NCBI RefSeq assembly: GCF_000744095.1
Contig: NZ_JQLI01000008.1
Location: 3,658,001-3,722,000, forward strand
Direction of reading: 5' to 3'
DNA: 64,000 nt
From: Cupriavidus necator A5-1
GTDB taxonomy: Bacteria; Pseudomonadota; Gammaproteobacteria; Burkholderiales; Burkholderiaceae
Shown here: positions 56,694-64,000 of the stretch, piece after piece
Layout of the letters: the number at the start of each line of letters is the position of its first letter
How positions within the stretch are numbered: position 1 is the stretch's first letter
Made by a program: the position numbers and the translations under genes
The notes under the pieces: model-generated
What the model saw: only the letters and a program-made list of their open reading frames with translations
Database searches by the model: none
Told to the model about the DNA's origin: nothing

Positions 56694-57170
56694 ATGACCA
56701 TGGCTACCACGCTGGCGAGATGCCTGAGCAAGAAGCAGAGCCGGTTCGACACCGTCCGGCACCCCTACAGCCCCAGCAGCAGCATAGCCACTGCGCAGGC
56801 TGCGAACATTCCCGGAGACCGACTGGCCAAGACCGTCCTGCTGGAAGACGGCAGCGGCTACGTCGCAGCCGTGATTCCTTCCACCCACCACCTGAAACTG
56901 GCGGAGATCTGCGAGCAGACCGGCCGCAAGCTGTCGCTGGCGCATGAGGATGGCGTGCGCGAAGTGTTTAGCGACTGCGACCACGGCGCGATCCCACCGG
57001 TCGGCATGGCGTACGGCACGCAGACCTGGCTCGACGACAGCCTGCTGACGCATCCCGACGTCTACTTCGAGGCGGGCGACCACCAGGAACTGGTGCACAT
57101 GAGCACCGATCAGTTCCTCGAGCTGATGGCCGACGCGCGGCGCGGGCATTTCGCGCACCGGATGATGTAG
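56694..57170 (+). CDS. YbaK/EbsC-type aminoacyl-tRNA deacylase domain protein
   Basis: 158 residues of the YbaK/ProX fold. The conserved lysine is in GDRLAKTVLLEDGSGYVAAVIPSTHHLKLAEI, and the loop DCDHGAIPPVGMAYG matches the family's GxxxPxG region. These proteins hydrolyse mischarged tRNA such as Cys-tRNA-Pro or Ala-tRNA-Pro. GGAGG lies nine bases before ATG. A 10-base palindrome GACAATTGTC (56656-56665) lies just upstream and could be an operator. The exact tRNA substrate is unknown. Confidence 0.85.
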   Translation: MTMATTLARCLSKKQSRFDTVRHPYSPSSSIATAQAANIPGDRLAKTVLLEDGSGYVAAVIPSTHHLKLAEICEQTGRKLSLAHEDGVREVFSDCDHGAIPPVGMAYGTQTWLDDSLLTHPDVYFEAGDHQELVHMSTDQFLELMADARRGHFAHRMM

Positions 57171-57190
57171 GAAATCATGCCCTGACAGGC

Positions 57191-57222
57191 CAAGCGACCG
57201 GCGCTTGCCGGCCGCTTGTCTT
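57191..57222 (+). terminator. Probable terminator of the YbaK-type gene
   Basis: 12-base arms CAAGCGACCGGC/GCCGGCCGCTTG with one mismatch and loop GCTT, then TCTTTG. It lies 21 bases after the stop codon. Confidence 0.55.
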
Positions 57223-57328
57223 TGCGTTCGCGATCGCTTCACCAAGCCGCTCACGCGCGGATGGCAAAAGCTGTCGCCGCCGGTCACGCCGACCGGCGAA
57301 GAATCTTCTTTCACCTCGCGGACCAGGC

Positions 57329-57357
57329 CCCGTCAGGGGAATGACAGCCCTGACGGG
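57329..57357 (-). other. Hairpin downstream of katG
   Basis: Perfect 10-bp stem CCCGTCAGGG/CCCTGACGGG with a 9-base loop, 14 bases beyond the katG stop. No T-run on the katG strand, so it may protect the transcript end or act with Rho. Confidence 0.45.
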
Positions 57358-57370
57358 ACCAGGCGACCGC

Positions 57371-59635
<2,265 letters not shown>

Positions 59636-59861
59636 GCGTTCTCTCCTTGTGGGGACGTACTGAACACGCCTGCAGCTATGGCGCGGGGGTTCGCTGGTCG
59701 GCGATCCCGCTCCGGCGGATCTTGCGGATCAACGCCGGGAATCTCCTTCAAAAGCATGCCGGCTTATTACTGCCGGTGCGCGGACGCGCGCGGGCACGCC
59801 CCGACGCGGTAGGCCGGGCGCCCATGGCAATGCGGCCGCGTGAGCGGCTGTCCGCAACCCA

Positions 59862-59927
59862 AATATATGCACAGGCGGACGCCAGGAGAATGCGTTTCTT
59901 ACTATCCTCCCGATAGACCCTGGTTAT
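59862..59927 (-). promoter_or_regulatory. Candidate OxyR-activated katG promoter (in the 311-base katG/LysR gap)
   Basis: On the minus strand the four tetramers ATAA, CTAT, ATAG and CGCA are each separated by 7 bases (59891-59927). They match the OxyR consensus ATAG-N7-CTAT-N7-ATAG-N7-CTAT at 12 of 16 positions. They abut a weak -35 (TTCTCC, 59885-59890) and, after 17 bases, a -10 TATATT (59862-59867). A leader of about 220 bases would follow. The rest of 59636-59946 has no gene. Confidence 0.5.
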
Positions 59928-59946
59928 GGCGTGGACGCAACGCGCA

Positions 59947-60831
59947 CTAGGCGCCGAACAGCTCGCTGCAAGCGGCCCGCACTGCCGCGGTCACCTGCCC
60001 GCGCCCGTGGTCGCGCCGCTCCAGCATGCCGATGTGACGCATCACCGGCTCGCCATTAACCAGCAGCGGCAGCACGCGCAGGGCCTCGTCGTCGCGCCAG
60101 CGGGCGCGGCGCAGCAGCGGCACCACAGTCACCCCCACCTCCTGCCGCACCAGTTCGACCAGCGCCTCGATTGCATTCAGTTCCAGGAATTCATTGACTT
60201 TCAGGTGCGCGCGCCGCAATGCGCGCTCGATCAGCACGCCGGTGCGCTGGGTCCGGTCAAAGCGCAGGTAGGGATTGCCGGCGAGTGCCTCGCGCGCATC
60301 TCGGCCAGGGCTGCCGCGCGCGGCGATGGCGACCAGCGGCTCCTGATACAGCGGCGTCCATCGCAGCGAGCCCGGCACGCGCGCGGTGCCCTCGACCAGG
60401 ATCGCGGCGTCGAGCTCGCCCGCCTCCACCTGCGCGGCCAGTTCGATCGACTTGGCGCCGACCAGGCGCACGTCCAGCGCCGGATAGGTGCGCTTCATAT
60501 GCGCCACCGCGTGCGACAGCCCGCCCATCACCGACACCACCGCGCCGACCGCGACGGCGCCAGCCATGGCCTCGGCCGAGGCCAGCGGCAGGCGCATCTC
60601 GTCATACAGCGCCAGCAGCTTGCGCGCCTGCGGCAGCAAGGCGCGGCCGTCTGCATTGAGCACCGCCACGCGGCCGTTGCGGTCGAACAGTTCGCGGCGC
60701 AGCTCATTCTCGAGCGCGCGCATCTGCAGGCTGACGGCGGCCTGGGTCAGCGCCACCTGGCCGGCGGCAGCGGCGAAGGAGCCGTGTTCGGCCACGGCGA
60801 CGAGGGTTCGGAGGAAGCGGATAGTGCTCAT
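59947..60831 (-). CDS. LysR-family transcriptional regulator
   Basis: 294 residues. The N-terminal helix-turn-helix is MSTIRFLRTLVAVAEHGSFAAAAGQVALTQAAVSLQMRALE, followed by a LysR substrate-binding domain. It lies tail to promoter with katG but is not OxyR: the paired redox cysteines of OxyR are absent. It is divergent from a Bug receptor and a gamma-glutamyltransferase-like gene, its likely targets. ATG 60831 is chosen because homology starts there; the frame opens 24 codons earlier. Confidence 0.92.
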   Translation of the reverse strand: MSTIRFLRTLVAVAEHGSFAAAAGQVALTQAAVSLQMRALENELRRELFDRNGRVAVLNADGRALLPQARKLLALYDEMRLPLASAEAMAGAVAVGAVVSVMGGLSHAVAHMKRTYPALDVRLVGAKSIELAAQVEAGELDAAILVEGTARVPGSLRWTPLYQEPLVAIAARGSPGRDAREALAGNPYLRFDRTQRTGVLIERALRRAHLKVNEFLELNAIEALVELVRQEVGVTVVPLLRRARWRDDEALRVLPLLVNGEPVMRHIGMLERRDHGRGQVTAAVRAACSELFGA

Positions 60832-60873
60832 CGTGGCGCACCCGTGGAGGGTAGAAATGACGATGCCGACAAG

Positions 60874-60932
60874 AGTGTGACACTTAAGTTTTCCTTGTGA
60901 CATCGGAAAGGAATATTAGCTTTCTTTGTGAC
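60874..60932. promoter_or_regulatory. Phased TGTGAC repeats, candidate LysR binding region
   Basis: TGTGAC occurs at 60876, 60896 and 60927, spaced 20 and 31 bases (two and three helical turns). The first lies in a perfect palindrome AGTGTGACACT (60874-60884). The other two are the ends of 15-base direct repeats that match at 13 positions: AGTTTTCCTTGTGAC and AGCTTTCTTTGTGAC. They fill the gap between the LysR gene and the Bug/GGT pair. Confidence 0.5.
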
Positions 60933-61091
60933 CGGCGGCGCGGAATAATGAAGGCCGGCTCATGAATCTGGGCCCGGGCGAGCGGGGCCGGCCGCCACAA
61001 GCGGCGGCCCATGGCATTACTGCCGGCATGACTGCCGCCTGCCCCGCAACGGTCTTCCTGCTTTTCCTTTCGCCTGACACCGGAGATGAGT

Positions 61092-62069
61092 ATGAAATCC
61101 TGGCTGCGCCTTCTCGGCATCGGCCTTGCCTCCGGCCTGTGCCTGGCCGCCACGCCCGCACTGGCCGACAACTATCCCAGCAAGCCCATCCGCCTGATCG
61201 TGCCCTTCCCGGCCAGCGGTGCCACCGACTTGCTGGCGCGCGCGATCGCGCAAAAGGTCGGCGCCAACATGGGCCAGCAGATCGTGGTCGACAACCGCCC
61301 CGGCGCGGGTGGCGCGATCGGCTCCGACATGGCCGCCAAGGCCGCGCCCGACGGCTATACGCTGCTGATCGCCACCACCAGCACGCATTCGATCGGGCCG
61401 TATATCAACACCCGCCTGCCGTACAACACCGAGACCGATTTCACGCCGGTGGGCCAGGTCGCGATCGCCACCAACGTGCTGGTAGTGCCCAACGGCCTGC
61501 CGGTGAAGAACGTGCGCGAGCTGATCGACTACGCCAAAAAGCATCCCGGCGAGCTCAACTACGCCTCCAGCGGCAACGGCACCGTGGTGCACCTGACGGC
61601 GGAAGCGTTCAAGGCGCAGGCGGGCGTGTTTATCACCCATATCCCCTACCGCGGCACCGCGCTGGCCGTGCCGGACCTGATCTCCGGCAAGGTGCAGGTG
61701 CTGTTCGACAGCATCGTGTCGGGGCTGCCGCATGTGAAGGACGGCAAGCTCAAGGCCCTGGCGGTGACCAGCGCCAAGCGCTCGCCGCTGGCACCGGAAA
61801 TCCCGACCGCCAGCGAGTCGGGCCTGCCCGGCTTCGAGTCCGATACCTGGTTCGGCATCTACGGTCCGAAGGGCCTGCCGGCCGATATCATCAACCGCCT
61901 GAATGCCGAGTTCAACAAGGCGATCCAGTCGCCCGAGGTGAAGGAACGCCTGGGCAAGCTGGGCGCCGAGCCGGTCGGCGGCACGCCGGCGCAGTTCGCC
62001 GCCATGGTGAAGAAGGACAGCGCCCGCTGGGGCAAGCTGATCAAGGATCGCAAGATCACGGCAGAATAA
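61092..62069 (+). CDS. Tripartite tricarboxylate transporter receptor (Bug family), copy B
   Basis: 325 residues. The Sec signal is MKSWLRLLGIGLASGLCLAATPALA. The mature protein begins DNYPSKPIRLIVPFPASGATDLLARAIAQ, with GQQIVVDNRPGAGGAIGSDMAAKAAPDGYT. ATG 61092 is preferred to 61086 because GGAG then lies six bases upstream instead of touching the start codon. It is followed, after a REP-like element, by a gamma-glutamyltransferase-like gene. This suggests capture of a gamma-glutamyl compound or related amide. Ligand unknown. Confidence 0.93.
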   Translation: MKSWLRLLGIGLASGLCLAATPALADNYPSKPIRLIVPFPASGATDLLARAIAQKVGANMGQQIVVDNRPGAGGAIGSDMAAKAAPDGYTLLIATTSTHSIGPYINTRLPYNTETDFTPVGQVAIATNVLVVPNGLPVKNVRELIDYAKKHPGELNYASSGNGTVVHLTAEAFKAQAGVFITHIPYRGTALAVPDLISGKVQVLFDSIVSGLPHVKDGKLKALAVTSAKRSPLAPEIPTASESGLPGFESDTWFGIYGPKGLPADIINRLNAEFNKAIQSPEVKERLGKLGAEPVGGTPAQFAAMVKKDSARWGKLIKDRKITAE

Positions 62070-62084
62070 TCACACCTTGTGTGT

Positions 62085-62200
62085 GCTCCCCTCTCCCGCG
62101 CGGGAGAGGGGCCGGGGTGAGGGCAGGAGCCTGATCAGGCGTGATGCCTTGCTAAACCACCCCTCACCCTACCCTCTCCCCATGAGGGGCGAGGGGAACA
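62085..62200. repeat. Composite REP/BIME-like element, copy 3
   Basis: A perfect 24-base palindrome with arms CCCCTCTCCCGC (62088-62111) is followed by GGGGTGAGGG. After about 40 bases comes the inverse order, CCCTCACCCTACCCTCTCCCC then GAGGGGCGAGGGG. The two halves form a large inverted repeat. It is related to the simple copies at 8585 and 26326 and lies between two genes of one probable operon. Confidence 0.8.
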
Positions 62201-62252
62201 CAATCGGCTTTGGTCGCGGCGTCGTGCAGCGATCACCAGGACAGAGACAAGC

Positions 62253-63878
62253 ATGCAGAACTTCAACTGGACCAACCCCTACCCCTCAGTGCGCATCCCG
62301 CTGTTTGCGCGCAACGTGGTGTCCACCTCCCACCCGCTGGCCGCGCAGGCGGGCCTGCGCATGCTGCTCAAGGGCGGCAATGCCGTCGATGCCGCGATCG
62401 CCGCGGCGGCCGCGATCACCATCGTCGAGCCGGTGTCGTGCGGCCTTGGCAGCGATGCCTTCGCGATCCTGTGGGACGGCAAGGAACTGCATGGCCTGAA
62501 CTCGTCCGGCGTGGCGCCGGCCGCGTGGAATCCGGAGTATTTCAAGAACAAATACGGCACCGACGCCAACGGCCTCGCCAACCGCCCGGTCCGCGGCTGG
62601 GATTCGGTCACCGTGCCCGGCGTGATCGCCGGCTGGGCCGCGCTGCACGAGCGCTTCGGCAAACTGCCGTTCGCCGACCTGATGGAGCCCGCCATCGAGA
62701 TCGCCGAGCGCGGCTACGCCGTGCCGCCGGTGGTCGCGCACAAGTGGGCTGCTGCGGTGCCTGAGTTGAAGGACCAGCCCGGCTATGCCGAGACCTTCAT
62801 GCCCAACGGCCGCGCGCCGCTGGTCGGCGAAAAGTTCACCATGAAAGCCGCCGCCGAAACGCTGCGCAAGGTCGGTGAAACGCGCGGCCGCGCCTACTAC
62901 GAAGGCGAGATCGCCGAGAAGATCGCGGCGTTCAGCAAGCAATGCGGCGGCGCCATGACGCTGGACGACCTGCGCAACTACCGCCCCGACTGGGTCAAGC
63001 CGATCAGCAAGTCCTACCGCGGCTACGAGCTGCACGAGATCCCGCCCAACGGCCAGGGCATCGCCGCGCTGATCGCGCTGGGCATCCTCGACCAGTTCGA
63101 CATGGCGTCGATCCCGGTGGATTCGGTCGATTCGCAGCACCTGCAGATCGAGGCGATGAAGCTGGCCTTTGCCGACCTCTACCGCTACGTGGCCGATCCG
63201 CGCAGCATGGAAGTCACGCCGGAGGCCATGCTCGATGACGCGTACCTGAAGTCGCGCGCCAAGCTGATCGACATGCAGCGCGCCACGCATTTCAGCTTCG
63301 GCATGCCCAAGGTCGGCGGCACCATCTACCTGACCGCCGCCGACGAGAACGGCATGATGATCTCGTTCATCCAGTCCAACTACATGGGCTTCGGCTCGGG
63401 CGTAGTGGTGCCGGGCACCGGCATCAGCCTGCAGAACCGCGGCGTGGGCTTCTCGATGGACCCCAAGTCGGCCAACGTGGTAGCCGGCGGCAAGCGTCCG
63501 TTCCACACCATCATCCCGGCCTTCCTGACCAAGGGCGGCCAGCCGGTGATGAGCTTCGGCGTGATGGGCGGCGACATGCAGCCGCAGGGGCACCTGCAGA
63601 CCGTGGTGCGCATGCTGGACTACAATCAGCAACCGCAGGCCGCGTGCTGCGCGCCGCGCTGGAAGGTCAACCGCGACTTCACGCTGGATGTGGAGAGCAC
63701 GATGGACGCGGCGACGGTCGAGGGACTGAAGGCGCGCGGGCACCAGCTCAAGTCGGTGGATGATCCGTATATGGACTTCGGCTCGGGGCAGTTCATCTGG
63801 CGCATGTCGGAGGATGCCGAGCATGGTTACGTCGCTGCCAGCGACAGCCGGCGTGATGGGCAGGCGGTGGGGTTCTGA
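62253..63878 (+). CDS. Gamma-glutamyltransferase family protein (cytoplasmic type)
   Basis: 541 residues of the Ntn-hydrolase gamma-glutamyltransferase family. The N-terminal part is STSHPLAAQAGLRMLLKGGNAVDAAIAAAAA with GLGSDAFAILWDG. The nucleophile that would be freed by self-cleavage is Thr357 in GGTIYLTAADENG. The second Thr common in the family (TTH or TTY) is Ile here. The downstream FIQSNYMGFGSGVVVPGTGISLQNRG is typical of the YwrD-like branch. No signal peptide is seen, so it should be cytoplasmic. It could hydrolyse gamma-glutamyl or acyl amides brought in through the adjacent Bug receptor system. Confidence 0.9.
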   Translation: MQNFNWTNPYPSVRIPLFARNVVSTSHPLAAQAGLRMLLKGGNAVDAAIAAAAAITIVEPVSCGLGSDAFAILWDGKELHGLNSSGVAPAAWNPEYFKNKYGTDANGLANRPVRGWDSVTVPGVIAGWAALHERFGKLPFADLMEPAIEIAERGYAVPPVVAHKWAAAVPELKDQPGYAETFMPNGRAPLVGEKFTMKAAAETLRKVGETRGRAYYEGEIAEKIAAFSKQCGGAMTLDDLRNYRPDWVKPISKSYRGYELHEIPPNGQGIAALIALGILDQFDMASIPVDSVDSQHLQIEAMKLAFADLYRYVADPRSMEVTPEAMLDDAYLKSRAKLIDMQRATHFSFGMPKVGGTIYLTAADENGMMISFIQSNYMGFGSGVVVPGTGISLQNRGVGFSMDPKSANVVAGGKRPFHTIIPAFLTKGGQPVMSFGVMGGDMQPQGHLQTVVRMLDYNQQPQAACCAPRWKVNRDFTLDVESTMDAATVEGLKARGHQLKSVDDPYMDFGSGQFIWRMSEDAEHGYVAASDSRRDGQAVGF

Positions 63879-63911
63879 TCCAGCCTGACTGCAGCACCTG
63901 CGGTACCGAGG

Positions 63912-63942
63912 ACGCCCGGGACACCCCGGGCGTTTGTTTTTG
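63912..63942 (+). terminator. Terminator of the gamma-glutamyltransferase-like gene
   Basis: A 9-bp stem ACGCCCGGG/CCCGGGCGT with loop ACAC, followed by TTGTTTTTG. The remaining bases to 64000 show no recognisable gene. Confidence 0.85.
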
Positions 63943-64000
63943 TCCCGTCGGTCGACCGATACAACTGGCCCGCCCGCGATCGCCCCAACTGTGCATGGCG

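Noticed and set aside
59947..60831. The LysR gene next to katG as OxyR
   Set aside because: It lacks the two redox cysteines of OxyR and is oriented with the Bug/GGT pair rather than as a katG partner.
63943..64000. Start of another gene at the right edge
   Set aside because: Too little sequence remains, and no ribosome site or recognisable peptide was seen.

Overview
The window is GC-rich, densely coded chromosomal DNA from a beta-proteobacterium of the order Burkholderiales. It is most likely Cupriavidus, close to C. necator/Ralstonia eutropha. This rests on protein features (a very long RpoD, Bug-type tripartite tricarboxylate receptors, a BPSS1780-type membrane protein) and on a complete sauRSTU sulfoacetate cluster, a locus described in C. 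necator H16. I saw no insertion sequence, prophage, CRISPR array, rRNA or other mobile element.

Layout. 1-9500: the end of a GntR/FCD-type regulator, a tRNA with anticodon CAU (probably Ile2), then the macromolecular-synthesis block rpsU-yqeY-dnaG-rpoD on the minus strand. A BaiN-type flavoprotein, tsaD and folE2 follow. 9700-12900: the isoprenoid block xseB-ispA-dxs. 13290-19775: a lone Rieske oxygenase, an EamA exporter, mercaptopyruvate sulfurtransferase, a ZIP metal transporter, a Tat-exported dienelactone hydrolase and a type II NADH dehydrogenase. 19923-26300: polA head-to-head with a LOG-family gene, a small exported protein, thrB and a membrane protein. 26392-31877: sauR divergent from sauS-sauT-sauU. 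31941-38452: uvrD, valS, galU. 38531-42907: a minus-strand run of tusA, Nudix, threonine aldolase, tautomerase, class II aldolase and a YbfB-type transporter, the last facing a LysR gene. 44020-49097: nfeD-slipin and alaS. 49398-56423: CoA transferase, DUF2214, a Bug receptor, nhaP2-type antiporter and tctBA. 56694-63878: a YbaK-type deacylase, katG, and a LysR gene divergent from a Bug receptor plus gamma-glutamyltransferase-like pair.

Function. Most genes are core (replication, transcription, translation, tRNA modification, isoprenoid and folate synthesis). The accessory interest lies in nutrient uptake and catabolism: sulfoacetate to sulfoacetyl-CoA to sulfoacetaldehyde by SauT and SauS, orphan TTT parts (one TctAB pair and two detached receptors), and two regulator/target pairs whose intergenic DNA carries clear symmetric or phased repeats. 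katG has a good candidate OxyR site next to its promoter. Three copies of a palindromic REP-like element sit after genes. I found no gene set I would confidently call an undescribed system. The best leads are regulatory: phased TGTGAC repeats (60874-60932), paired inverted repeats (42989-43021), a tandem direct repeat before tctB (54311-54330), and an AT-hook-like tail on the housekeeping sigma factor.
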